Shown piece by piece: positions 7,777 through 15,937 of a stretch of 57,256 nt of DNA; the stretch's first letter is position 1; every line of letters begins with the position of its first letter. The stretch spans positions 1 to 57,256 of the forward strand of contig FMTG01000016.1 in NCBI GenBank assembly GCA_900099715.1. The letters run 5' to 3'. The position numbers and the translations under genes are program-made. A model generated the notes under the pieces. That model was not told the origin of the DNA. It saw only the letters and a program-made list of their open reading frames with translations, and did no database searches. Source of the DNA: Ruminococcaceae bacterium YRB3002. GTDB taxonomy: Bacteria; Bacillota; Clostridia; Saccharofermentanales; Saccharofermentanaceae.

Positions 7777-8262
7777 ATGTGTGAATGTAATATGATAGAC
7801 GAGACTACTTTCGAAGAGATATATGAGCACCTGTCGAGCACCTTATTCAATATCGCATATCACAATAATCGTGACCGCTCAGTATCTGAGGACATCGTTC
7901 AGGATGTGTTCGTGAGGCTGTGGCAGGGCAGGGACAGAAACACCTTTGTGTCAGAGGATCACATCAAGCACTGGCTCATACGGGTGACGCTCAACTGCAT
8001 CAATGATCATTGGCGGGATATATTAAAACACCCTACTGTTCCGCTATGCGAGATAGATGAGCCTGCGGCGCCGGAAGAGCGCGATGAAGACACCTCGATG
8101 ATCGACTGTCTTGCACCTAAGGAGAAGAGGATACTCAGGATGTATTACTACGAAGACATGTCATTTGGGCAGATCGCATCTATCAGCAATATATCTGAAG
8201 ATGCTGCCAGGCAGAGACTGTCGAGGGCGAGGAAAGTCCTGAGGGAGAGACTCGTAATGTGA
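7777..8262 (+). CDS. ECF-type RNA polymerase sigma factor
   Basis: 161 aa from ATG 7777, preferred because GGCAAGG lies seven bases upstream; in-frame ATGs at 7756 and 7792 are alternatives. Region 2 (TLFNIAYHNNRDRSVSEDIVQDVFVRLW) and region 4 (LAPKEKRILRMYYYEDMSFGQIASISNISEDAARQRLSRARKVLRERL, given here in parts) are those of sigma-70 family group 4 factors. No anti-sigma gene follows. The gene closes a cassette of secreted and lipid-anchored proteins, so it probably controls that cassette in response to an envelope or extracellular cue. Target promoters are not proven. Confidence 0.85.
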   Translation: MCECNMIDETTFEEIYEHLSSTLFNIAYHNNRDRSVSEDIVQDVFVRLWQGRDRNTFVSEDHIKHWLIRVTLNCINDHWRDILKHPTVPLCEIDEPAAPEERDEDTSMIDCLAPKEKRILRMYYYEDMSFGQIASISNISEDAARQRLSRARKVLRERLVM

Positions 8263-8307
8263 AAACAAAATGAGTATTATCGTGCACGAAAATGCGTCTA
8301 ATTGGAA

Positions 8308-8342
8308 TTTGTGCAAGATAAAAGGTTGTTTACTTGCACAAA
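8308..8342 (+). promoter_or_regulatory. inverted repeat TTTGTGCAAG/CTTGCACAAA
   Basis: Perfect 10-base arms at 8308-8317 and 8333-8342, 15 bases apart. The right arm covers the -35 element of the ATPase promoter, so it may be an operator; as RNA it could also fold behind the sigma-factor gene. Confidence 0.55.
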
Positions 8343-8362
8343 AAGCGGAATGACGATATAAT
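8334..8362 (+). promoter_or_regulatory. promoter of the AAA ATPase gene
   Basis: TTGCAC (8334-8339), a 17-base spacer and consensus TATAAT (8357-8362). Transcription would begin about 12 bases before the ATG at 8382. Confidence 0.7.
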
Positions 8363-8381
8363 GTGCAAAAAGGGGGTCTCT

Positions 8382-9599
8382 ATGAAACTCAAGCGGGAAT
8401 TATATCTGGAACAGATACGTCCCTATTACGGATCAGATATTATAAAGGTCATAACAGGGGTAAGAAGAGCCGGCAAATCTGTCTTGCTCGACACTATAAA
8501 GGACGAATTGATCCAGAGTGGTGTAAATGCAAGTCAGATCATCTATATCAATCTGGAAGACCTGGATTATGATCATATCAAAAACGCGTCAGATCTGAAT
8601 AGAGAGATCAAATACAGGATTACCAATGAGGACAAGTACTATGTATTTCTGGATGAGGTACAGCATGTGGATGAGTTTGAGAAAGCGCTGGCATCTTTCA
8701 GAGCGACACTCAATGTCTCGTTGTTTGTTACCGGAAGTAATTCTACACTACTGTCCGGAGAGCTGGCGACACTGTTGACAGGACGAACTGTCGAATTCGA
8801 AGTAATGCCCTTCACTTTCAGAGAGATGAAGGAGTTTTATGAGTTAAACAATATGAGCTGGAATGAAGAACTGTTCTATGATTATCTTAAGTGGGGAGGA
8901 TTCCCGCTCCGTTTTGACTATGGCAGCGAGACATCTGTACAGAGATATCTGTCCAGTCTGTATGAGAGCATCGTGAACCGGGACATTGTTAAGAGGAGCA
9001 ACAGTATAGACAGGAAATCGTTCATGGATATCTCACTCTATATTCTTGCAAATGCAGGGAAAGAACTATCTATAGATAATATCATTCGCGAATATGCAAA
9101 AAGCAATAAAAAGATATCGAAGAGAACAGTATATAACTATCTTGACCGCATGAAAAAAGCCTACCTAATCCATGGTGTCGGAAGATATAACATAACAGGG
9201 AAAACTGCTCTGTCGAACAAGGAAAAGCAGTATGCAGTAGATATGGGTTTCCGTACGATCAACACAAATACGATCAACTATGAGGATACTTTCTTTCTGG
9301 AGAATGTTATATATAACGAATTGCGCGCAAGAGGATATACGGTCTTTTCAGGAAAGACATACAAAGGTGAGATAGATTTTGTAGCTGTCAAAGATTCCAG
9401 GAAGTGCTTTATTCAGGTATCTTATCTCCTGGCAAATGAGGCAACTGTCCAAAGAGAGTTTGGTGCATATGATATGATCACGGATGCTTCACCTAAATAT
9501 GTTATGTCGTTGGACAAGATGGATCTCAGCCATGATGGAATAGTTCATCTTAACATAATAGATTTTCTGCTTGGCAGGAAAGAACTCGTTCTTACATAA
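8382..9599 (+). CDS. AAA-family ATPase with C-terminal DUF4143 domain
   Basis: 405 aa. ATG 8382 follows GGGGGT; the longer frame from 8334 would start inside the promoter. Walker A GVRRAGKS at residues 26-33 and Walker B-like YYVFLDEVQ near residue 88 mark the ATPase (residues about 1-190). Then comes a winged-helix-like stretch (SKRTVYNYLDRMKKAYLI) and the DUF4143/nuclease-like end (VIYNELRARGYTVFSGKTYKGEIDFVA). Such ATPases are numerous in anaerobic bacteria and their role is not settled. The gene has its own promoter and is convergent with the dlt-like operon. Confidence 0.85.
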   Translation: MKLKRELYLEQIRPYYGSDIIKVITGVRRAGKSVLLDTIKDELIQSGVNASQIIYINLEDLDYDHIKNASDLNREIKYRITNEDKYYVFLDEVQHVDEFEKALASFRATLNVSLFVTGSNSTLLSGELATLLTGRTVEFEVMPFTFREMKEFYELNNMSWNEELFYDYLKWGGFPLRFDYGSETSVQRYLSSLYESIVNRDIVKRSNSIDRKSFMDISLYILANAGKELSIDNIIREYAKSNKKISKRTVYNYLDRMKKAYLIHGVGRYNITGKTALSNKEKQYAVDMGFRTINTNTINYEDTFFLENVIYNELRARGYTVFSGKTYKGEIDFVAVKDSRKCFIQVSYLLANEATVQREFGAYDMITDASPKYVMSLDKMDLSHDGIVHLNIIDFLLGRKELVLT

Positions 9600-9615
9600 G
9601 CATAAACGTCTGCTG

Positions 9616-10686
9616 TCACTCTATCGCATTCTTACCAAAGTTCATCAGTTCTCCATACTGTTCGAGCTCGGCTAACTGCTGTTCGAGGATCCTGTTGTAG
9701 AGGTCTTCCTTCTCTGCCCAGATGGCTGCGACCTCGGGGACCGTGCGGTAGTCGGTGAGATCATAGTTCTCACTAAGATAGGAGCCGAAGTAGTCTGCGA
9801 ACTTCTCCGCACCATATACGTTCAGGTGCTGTCCGCCATCGTATGTATCGTGGGTCATATCAAGGCCGATCTCATCCATCTTATCGATATAGTTGATATA
9901 TGTCAGGCCGTTTTCAGATGCAAAAGAAGTTACCTGCGCATCCCATTCGGGGTACCAGTAGGGGTAGGTGATGGGGGCCTTTACAAGTATAAGATCGATC
10001 CCTTTGGACTTGCACAGATCTGTCATCTTCTGCAGGTAGTTCATGGCGTTGGAGCCGAACTCCGGATCGGTCAGGGATTTGGGATCGGGGAATGTCTCCA
10101 TGGGCCTTACGTCAGCTCTGAGATAGTATCCGTTGATGCTCACCGGGTCGCGGCGGAACATGTATTTGAAGTCGGTGGCTTTCAGTTCCTGCCAGCGTGA
10201 GTGGAACCTCAGGAACGGGAAGACGTATTCGACCATGTTCTCGTCAGGGAGCATGGAGGCTTTGATGGCATTGATCTTGGAGGGGGACCAGCGCATGCCG
10301 TCAAGGGTCATGCGGTTATAAGTCTCGCTCTTGGGTTCGTTGTATTCAAGGGCGAGGACGTTGAAGACGACGACCTTGGGAGTCTCATAGCGGAGGGCAT
10401 CCTCAAGCAGGTAGTAGGACTGCCAGACGAGCTGCTGGGAGTTGCCGCGGATGTATGAGGAGATGCCGTACTTGCGGTAGAGCTCCACGGTTGAGACGTT
10501 CTCGTAGAGTTCGCAGTCACCGATGAAGATGACCTCGTGAGGGGCTTTATCGTCGTAGTATTCGGCCGTTAATGCGCCCTCTACGATGCCGCGCATGTAT
10601 TTGGGGATAAAGAGGCACGTCAGGAGAGCCAGCGCCATACAGACGATGACAGATACGGTTATTAGAGCTGTGATTCTTTTGCGCAT
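9616..10686 (-). CDS. membrane-anchored SGNH/DltD-like protein with GDC motif
   Basis: 356 aa, last gene of the dlt-like operon. One N-terminal membrane segment (residues about 8-28), then an extracellular SGNH-type domain. Block I reads VIFIGDCELYEN: the position normally held by the Ser nucleophile of GDS is Cys. The C-terminal Asp/His block is DTYDGGQHLNVYGAEKFADYF. DltD and other SGNH partners work with MBOAT proteins to pass acyl or aminoacyl groups to wall polymers, and this gene follows an MBOAT gene after 24 bases. Shorter than typical DltD (about 400 aa). A Cys-nucleophile transferase or an inactive partner are both possible. Confidence 0.75.
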   Translation of the reverse strand: MRKRITALITVSVIVCMALALLTCLFIPKYMRGIVEGALTAEYYDDKAPHEVIFIGDCELYENVSTVELYRKYGISSYIRGNSQQLVWQSYYLLEDALRYETPKVVVFNVLALEYNEPKSETYNRMTLDGMRWSPSKINAIKASMLPDENMVEYVFPFLRFHSRWQELKATDFKYMFRRDPVSINGYYLRADVRPMETFPDPKSLTDPEFGSNAMNYLQKMTDLCKSKGIDLILVKAPITYPYWYPEWDAQVTSFASENGLTYINYIDKMDEIGLDMTHDTYDGGQHLNVYGAEKFADYFGSYLSENYDLTDYRTVPEVAAIWAEKEDLYNRILEQQLAELEQYGELMNFGKNAIE

Positions 10687-10710
10687 CTTTGGCTACTCCT
10701 TTCGCGATGT

Positions 10711-12303
10711 TTAGAATTGGTTATAGATGAACTGGGTGGCGTCGTAGCCGTGCCCGTACGCACCGAATACGAGGGTGATGACGAGGAGCAGAGCCATGGC
10801 GCCGTACCAGAGCCAGGGTCTGTCGAAGAGCACCTCGCGGATGTCCTTCTTGCTCCTGTACTTGTAGATGCTGACGGCGAGGATGATGACAAGGCCGGCG
10901 GCGAGGACGATGTAGTCACTGCCTGACAGGCCGAGGTTCAGGAGGCTTCCGTCAGTGAAGATGTTCAGGTTGTACTTAGTGAACATGGTGCCCACCATCT
11001 TAAAGGTCATGGGCACGTCCCTGTAGCAGTCGAACATCCTGATGAGGCTCATGAGAAAGACCGTGCGGCAGATCTCGAAGACGCCGTACCATGCCTTCTC
11101 CTTCCAGCCGAACTTCTTATGGAACTTCTCGTAGAGGGGCATCAGCTCCTGGGATATCATGATCACGACGAAGTTCATGAGACCCCATACGACGAAATTC
11201 CACGCCGCCCCGTGCCACACACCGGTGGCGAGCCAGACGAGGAAAGCGGAGATATAGACCGTGAGCCTCTTGCCCCAGAACTTGCCCAGGTGCTCGCGGG
11301 ACCATTTGGAGAGCTTCAGCATGTTCTTGTCCACCGACAGGGGGTAGAAGATGTAGTCCGTGAACCAGGATCCCATGGTGATGTGCCAGCGGTTCCAGTA
11401 TTCCTTGATATTCTTGGAGAAGTAGGGGAGATTGAAGTTCTCCGCGACGGTGATGCCGAGGCACTGTGCGATGCCGATGGTGATATCTATGCCGCCCGTG
11501 AAGTCACAATACAGCTCGAAAGCGTAGAACATCATCGCCACGAATACGTACGCCCCCGTATAAGTCTCCGTATCTCCTATGAGTGCCGTGACTGCTGTTA
11601 TTATCCTGTCTGCGATGACTACTTTTTTGAAGTAGCCCCAGAAGATCCTGATGAGTCCTGAGGTGAATGTTTTCTCCGTGAACTTATGGACTTCGTAGAG
11701 TGTCTTGGACAGGTCGCCGTAGCGTGAGATCGGTCCCTGAACCAGCTGCGGGAAGAAGGATACGAAGAGGGCCAGCCTGAAGATGTTTTTCTCCGCCTTG
11801 CAGGTGCCTCTGTATGTGTCTATCAGGTAGCCGACAGTCTGGAATGTATAGAAAGAGATGCCCATGGGGACGAGGATATCCACCGCCTTGAGGGCATTGG
11901 CTTCAGACAGGAAGTTATTGATGTTGTTGATGACAAAGTTGGTGTATTTGGTGACGGCCAGGATGCCCAGGTTGAAGAGCATGGAGATGAGAAGGATCTT
12001 CCATTTTGTTGCCTTGGCACGTGCCTTGGCTGCTTTCTTGAAGTCGGAGGTATATGTGCCGTCCTTTTTGGCGGCTGCGATGGAGAGGTCTGCTCTGTCC
12101 TGAGCCTTGTCCATGAGGACACCCGCGACGAACGCGGTGACGGTCGTAGTGCCGATGTAGATGAGATAGTAGGGGTTTGCTATCCAGTAGAAGACATAGC
12201 TTGCCAGAAGGAGCAGGGGCCACTGCCATTTGCCGGGCAACAGATAATAGAGCACGAACAGTATTATCGTGAAAGCTATGAATTCATAGGAAACGAACAG
12301 CAT
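10711..12303 (-). CDS. dltB: DltB-like MBOAT O-acyltransferase
   Basis: 530-aa polytopic membrane protein. MBOAT hallmarks are PQLVQGPISRY near residue 190, WHITMGSWFTDYIFYP near 300 and the catalytic-type His in GVWHGAAWNFVVWGL near 370. In dlt systems this protein moves the D-aminoacyl group from the carrier protein across the membrane toward teichoic acid, working with DltD. It starts three bases after the carrier-protein gene and precedes the SGNH gene, the usual dlt gene order B after C here. Acyl substrate is not shown by sequence. Confidence 0.82.
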   Translation of the reverse strand: MLFVSYEFIAFTIILFVLYYLLPGKWQWPLLLLASYVFYWIANPYYLIYIGTTTVTAFVAGVLMDKAQDRADLSIAAAKKDGTYTSDFKKAAKARAKATKWKILLISMLFNLGILAVTKYTNFVINNINNFLSEANALKAVDILVPMGISFYTFQTVGYLIDTYRGTCKAEKNIFRLALFVSFFPQLVQGPISRYGDLSKTLYEVHKFTEKTFTSGLIRIFWGYFKKVVIADRIITAVTALIGDTETYTGAYVFVAMMFYAFELYCDFTGGIDITIGIAQCLGITVAENFNLPYFSKNIKEYWNRWHITMGSWFTDYIFYPLSVDKNMLKLSKWSREHLGKFWGKRLTVYISAFLVWLATGVWHGAAWNFVVWGLMNFVVIMISQELMPLYEKFHKKFGWKEKAWYGVFEICRTVFLMSLIRMFDCYRDVPMTFKMVGTMFTKYNLNIFTDGSLLNLGLSGSDYIVLAAGLVIILAVSIYKYRSKKDIREVLFDRPWLWYGAMALLLVITLVFGAYGHGYDATQFIYNQF

Positions 12304-12306
12304 CTG

Positions 12307-12537
12307 TCAGTCTTCGTCCTCTAATCTCTTCACGAGGGCAGCGAGAGCCTCGGCAGAATTGAAATTCTCGGGGATGATCTCTTCGGCAGGGATCTGCACG
12401 TCGAGCCTGTCATCTATCTCCGCAACGATGCTGATGATGTCAAAAGAATCAATGATCCTGTTATCGACGAGGGACTTGTTTGTCTCGTAGTCAACGTCAG
12501 GGTGGAGTTCCTTTAGGATTGCGATGATCTCGTCCAT
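12307..12537 (-). CDS. dltC: DltC-like aminoacyl carrier protein
   Basis: 76 aa, acidic and helical. DSFDII supplies the Ser that would carry 4'-phosphopantetheine (about residue 31). An AAGGAGAAC site precedes the ATG. Its place between the adenylation enzyme and the MBOAT gene shows that it is the dedicated carrier of this pathway rather than a fatty-acid ACP. Confidence 0.82.
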   Translation of the reverse strand: MDEIIAILKELHPDVDYETNKSLVDNRIIDSFDIISIVAEIDDRLDVQIPAEEIIPENFNSAEALAALVKRLEDED

Positions 12538-12589
12538 GTATGTGTTCTCCTTTTGTCTTGGTTGGTTCCGGGCGGGTTGCTCCCGGTTG

Positions 12590-14101
12590 TCAGGTTGCCT
12601 GTTCCAGAAGTCTCTTGCGGTCGACCTTGCCGTTGGGTGTCAGCGGCATATCTTCAAGTCTGGTGAAGACAGCAGGGAGCATATACCTCGGGATCTTCTC
12701 CGTCAGGATGTCCTTAAGGTTGCCCTCCTCGATCGTGCCCGTATAATATAGCACAATCCTGTCCTTTTGTTTATTGTAAACAGCGCACGACAGATATATC
12801 CCGTCGATCGTGCTCACATTGGCCTCGATCTCGCCCAGCTCTATCCTGTGACCCATATGCTTGATCTGGTAGTCCTTGCGGGACACAAATACCAGTTCCC
12901 CGTACTCATTGTATCTGGCCAGATCGCCGGTCCTGTAAATGAGCTCGGGATAGTGCGTATTGAGCGGATTCTGCACGAAGACTTCCGCCGTCCTGACAGG
13001 GTCGTTATAGTATCCCAGAGTTATCGCTGTACCCCTGATGCAGATCTCTCCGACCTCACCGTTCTGTACGGGTGCGTCCTCGTCCAGGAGAAGTATATCA
13101 GTGTTGTCGAACGGCCTTCCGATCGGGATCACATCCCCCTCTTCGAAAACCCTGTTCACCTCATAGTAACAGCTCATACCCGTAGCTTCCGTAGGTCCGT
13201 ACAGGTTGATGAACCTTGCTTCCGGCAGTGCCTCTCTCCACCTGTTGAACTGCTTTATCGGAAACACTTCCGACCCGAAAGCAACCAGCTTCAGCTGCGG
13301 CACTTCCTTCTTCAATGCGCCCAGCGCCGAGATCATGGTCAGTGCCGATACGACCCAGCACACCGTGTTGACCTTCTGCTCATTCAGGAACTCCACCAGC
13401 TTCAGCGGGAACATGAACAGCTGCTTTGGAACGATGGCAGTATATGCACCGAACTTGATGGTGGGATACAGCTCCTTCAGGCACGCATCAAAGTAGAAAG
13501 GACTCTGATTGCCGAACCTTGTATCACAGTCAAAACCAAGCACGTCCGAAAGGTGCTCGATATAGTCGATAACGCTCCTGTGGCATGCCGCGATGCCCTT
13601 GGGAACTCCCGTTGACCCGGAAGTGTAAACAATGTAGATGGGATCTGTGTCTATCTGCCTGCTGCGTATAGCCAGGAGCTTGTCATCGTTGACGGGCGTA
13701 GTGCTTATATCCTCATAAAGCGCGATCTTCCCGTCGTAATCGAATTCCTTTGCCATCTCCAATGTCTCACCCTCGCATATGATCAGCTCCGGCTTCATGG
13801 ACCCGATGATCAGGTCGATCCTCATTCTCGGCATCTCCTCGTCGATGGGCACATAGGCGCACCCGCCGTATACCGTGCCAAAGAAAGTTGCTATGGCTCT
13901 CGGCGTCTTCTTCATGAATATGATCACAGGCTGCGCATAGAACCCGTTGTCAGCCAGGTATGTGCCGATGCTCCTGGCGGTGTTATACACCTCCCTGAAA
14001 GTCATCCTGCACCCGTCCCCCTCGAAAGACTCGTACGCGATCTTCTCAGGCACCTCATTTACTGTTCTCTCGATGTATTCCAGAACGTTCTTCTGCTGCA
14101 T
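12590..14101 (-). CDS. dltA: DltA-like amino acid adenylation enzyme (carrier protein ligase)
   Basis: 503 aa, ANL superfamily. Core motifs are YIVYTSGSTGVPKG (phosphate loop, about residue 152), INLYGPTEAT (about 294), TGDLARYNEYG (about 392) and the C-terminal Lys in NGKVDRKRLL. It would activate an amino acid with ATP and load it on the neighbouring carrier. The Asp in SPFYFDACLKELYP matches the residue that binds the substrate amino group. The segment that reads FCGE in D-alanine-specific DltA enzymes, with the D-Ala-selecting Cys, reads AFGSEVFP here, so substrate may not be D-Ala. Starts one base after the racemase-family gene. Confidence 0.8.
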   Translation of the reverse strand: MQQKNVLEYIERTVNEVPEKIAYESFEGDGCRMTFREVYNTARSIGTYLADNGFYAQPVIIFMKKTPRAIATFFGTVYGGCAYVPIDEEMPRMRIDLIIGSMKPELIICEGETLEMAKEFDYDGKIALYEDISTTPVNDDKLLAIRSRQIDTDPIYIVYTSGSTGVPKGIAACHRSVIDYIEHLSDVLGFDCDTRFGNQSPFYFDACLKELYPTIKFGAYTAIVPKQLFMFPLKLVEFLNEQKVNTVCWVVSALTMISALGALKKEVPQLKLVAFGSEVFPIKQFNRWREALPEARFINLYGPTEATGMSCYYEVNRVFEEGDVIPIGRPFDNTDILLLDEDAPVQNGEVGEICIRGTAITLGYYNDPVRTAEVFVQNPLNTHYPELIYRTGDLARYNEYGELVFVSRKDYQIKHMGHRIELGEIEANVSTIDGIYLSCAVYNKQKDRIVLYYTGTIEEGNLKDILTEKIPRYMLPAVFTRLEDMPLTPNGKVDRKRLLEQAT

Positions 14102-14102
14102 A

Positions 14103-14801
14103 TCACTGCTCCGTTTTTATACTCTTGCCGCAGGCTTCGATCACCGTCATGGCAAGGATGTCCAGTATGTCAAAGTAAGGCGGTTCCAGTTTATTCTGAT
14201 GCGCCACGACTGACAGCTCGGTGCACCCGAGTATGTAAGCTTCAGCGCCTTTGCCCTTGAGATGGTCTGCGACATTGTCGAGCTTATCCATATCGACTTC
14301 GCGGCCCGCTTTGACATCGTCATAGATGATCTCCGTGACTATCTTCTGACGCTCATCATCCGGCTCGACGGGGGTGATGCCATTTCTCAGGAGAGCATCT
14401 GCTATGAGTCTGTTCTTTATGCTGCCCTCCGTAGCGAGGATGCCGGCCTTTTTAATTCCAAGTCCCCTGAGCAGCGATGCCGTCTGCTCTATGCCGTTAT
14501 ATACAGGCACACTTATGTCTTCCCTCAGCTTCTGCTCAAAGAAAGCAGCTGTTATGCATGGAATCGCGATAACATCGACCTTCTGCTCCTCGAGCTTCTT
14601 AGCCAGCTCCAGTATCCTGGGATACGGATCCTCAGTACTCCTGCCCAGAAAGAAAGCAGTCCTGTCAGGTATCTGCGGACAGCTGTAGATTATCGTGTCG
14701 ATGTGCTCCTGGTCAGTGGCTGCATCAGTCATATCGACTATCTTCTCGTAGAAGACAGCTGTCGCCATGGGACCCATTCCGCCGATTATTCCGAGTGACA
14801 T
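14103..14801 (-). CDS. Asp/Glu racemase superfamily protein, first gene of the dlt-like operon
   Basis: 232 aa. The N-terminal LGIIGGMGPMATAVFY is typical of the aspartate/glutamate racemase superfamily. The two catalytic Cys are in AIPCITAAFF (about residue 83) and ILGCTELSVV (about residue 193); the usual NTAH after the first Cys is ITAA. Cofactor-independent racemases of this type make D-amino acids from acidic or other L-amino acids. Its gene leads a tightly packed operon with the adenylation enzyme, carrier and transferases, which suggests it supplies the D-amino acid that they use. An AAGGAGATC site lies upstream. Confidence 0.8.
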   Translation of the reverse strand: MSLGIIGGMGPMATAVFYEKIVDMTDAATDQEHIDTIIYSCPQIPDRTAFFLGRSTEDPYPRILELAKKLEEQKVDVIAIPCITAAFFEQKLREDISVPVYNGIEQTASLLRGLGIKKAGILATEGSIKNRLIADALLRNGITPVEPDDERQKIVTEIIYDDVKAGREVDMDKLDNVADHLKGKGAEAYILGCTELSVVAHQNKLEPPYFDILDILAMTVIEACGKSIKTEQ

Positions 14802-14894
14802 AAGAAGTTGCCTGATCTCCTTTTTGGTATTGTGGCAGTCTTGCGGGGTAAAAGCCCCCGGGTCAACTGCACCTGCATATTATAATACATGCAA

Positions 14895-14923
14895 TGTGAA
14901 AAGGGGACGTGTCACTTTTCACA
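14895..14923. repeat. REP-like palindrome
   Basis: TGTGAAAAG and CTTTTCACA form a perfect 9-bp stem around GGGACGTGTCA. A near-identical element is at 43486-43514 and an inverted variant at 44117-44144. A GGGAC core inside a palindrome is typical of REP elements mobilised by RAYT transposases; no such gene is in the window. Confidence 0.65.
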
Positions 14924-14960
14924 TTTTTGCAGAGCTGTTGCCTTGATTAGGTATCGTCGC

Positions 14961-15135
14961 AATACCCTCAACCGTACCCTCAAAAGCCTGTTTCAAACGC
15001 AAAACGGGGTATTGTTAACAAAATACCCTTAACTGTACCCTCAAAAGCCCGTTTCAAACGCAAAACGGGGTATTGTTAACAAAATACCCTCAACCGTACC
15101 CTCAAAAGCCCGTTTCAAACGCAAAACGGGGTATT
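14961..15135. repeat. 61-nt-period hairpin array A, three units
   Basis: Units begin at 14961, 15022 and 15083. Each starts AATACCC and closes with GGGTATT at unit positions 47-53, with GTTAACAA as the 8-base link. The word TACCCT occurs again in the same orientation at unit positions 15-20, so the closing strand could pair with either copy. The units differ at very few positions. Confidence 0.85.
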
Positions 15136-15170
15136 TCAGTATTCTCGAATGCCATAATATAAAGGTACGC

Positions 15171-15203
15171 AAAAAAATGACAGCGGAATCATCTCCCGCT
15201 GCC
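15171..15203 (-). terminator. intrinsic terminator of the lipoprotein gene
   Basis: On the minus strand GGCAGCGG pairs with CCGCTGTC (one G-T pair) and is followed by ATTTTTTT. It lies just past the stop of the gene at 15237-15812. Confidence 0.75.
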
Positions 15204-15236
15204 ACATAAAACCCGATAAAACCTGAATCAGTCAGA

Positions 15237-15812
15237 TCACACCATACCGTTGTAGATGATGTTCTTAACTGTAGATCCGTCATCGCTCATAACGATAACG
15301 AGCATTGTGTCGTTAAGAACGTATGTCAGTGTTGTATCTGTCTCCTCGGTAGGATTGCCGTAAGCTGCTGTTACCTGATCCTTTGTGCTTCCGATGTAGA
15401 TGCCCTCAGGTGTCTGTACTGTGTCATCGAACAGAGCGATGTTGGCGATAACGTCAGCTGCGCCGTTAGGGTTGGTGCTGATGACTACGGAACCGCCGCC
15501 GAATGTGAAAGACTTGCTCATGCCGAGACCTGCACATGAAGCAGCCTCGAAATACTGATAGTCAGTACCTGCAGTGCCGAGTGAAGGAAGGATTGCGTTG
15601 ATATCTGTGTTAACACGGATATCTGTTCCCTTGTATGAGAATGTGTAACCCTCTACGCCCTCAGCTGCTGTTGTCTGAACAGGCATCTGACCTGCTGCTG
15701 ACGTCTGAAGAGACAGGTCTGTCTGGTTGCTGTTTGTGTTATTGCATCCTGCAGCGATGCCCATTGCGAGAGCTGCTGTAAGTGTGATAGCTGCGATCTT
15801 GTGTAACTTCAT
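15237..15812 (-). CDS. small lipoprotein, unknown function
   Basis: 191 aa. The start at 15812 is set by GGAGG upstream and by the signal peptide MKLHKIAAITLTAALAMG ending in IAAGC (about residue 23). A Ser/Thr/Gln-rich linker follows (residues about 24-50), then a globular domain whose end, IYIGSTKDQVTAAYGNP followed by a YVLNDTMLVIVM segment, resembles small outer-surface domains of the BamE/SmpA fold. That likeness is weak. It has its own terminator and is a single-gene unit or is read through from the gene at its right. Confidence 0.75.
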   Translation of the reverse strand: MKLHKIAAITLTAALAMGIAAGCNNTNSNQTDLSLQTSAAGQMPVQTTAAEGVEGYTFSYKGTDIRVNTDINAILPSLGTAGTDYQYFEAASCAGLGMSKSFTFGGGSVVISTNPNGAADVIANIALFDDTVQTPEGIYIGSTKDQVTAAYGNPTEETDTTLTYVLNDTMLVIVMSDDGSTVKNIIYNGMV

Positions 15813-15937
15813 GTCTATTCCTCCATTAAGTTCAAACAAAATTATCCGGCCGGATTCGCATACGACCACGGCAATAATACCACAACATATGGGCTGTCAA
15901 TGGTATGCAACAATACAATTTATGCGCACGGCGGTAT

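Larger units (their letters stand above)
14802..15236 (-). other. 435-bp intergenic region with REP-like hairpin and 61-nt repeat array
   Basis: No plausible gene. From left to right it holds the leader of the dlt-like operon, with TATAAT (minus strand, plus-strand 14879-14884) as a possible -10, a REP-like palindrome (14895-14923), three units of a 61-nt hairpin repeat (14961-15135) and the terminator of the lipoprotein gene to the right (15171-15203). Confidence 0.6.

Noticed and set aside
11119-11661. Long plus-strand frames opposite the dlt-like operon (also at 12767-13615 and 19203-20105 on the opposite strand of copA)
   Set aside because: They are antisense shadows of well-supported genes and show no domain.
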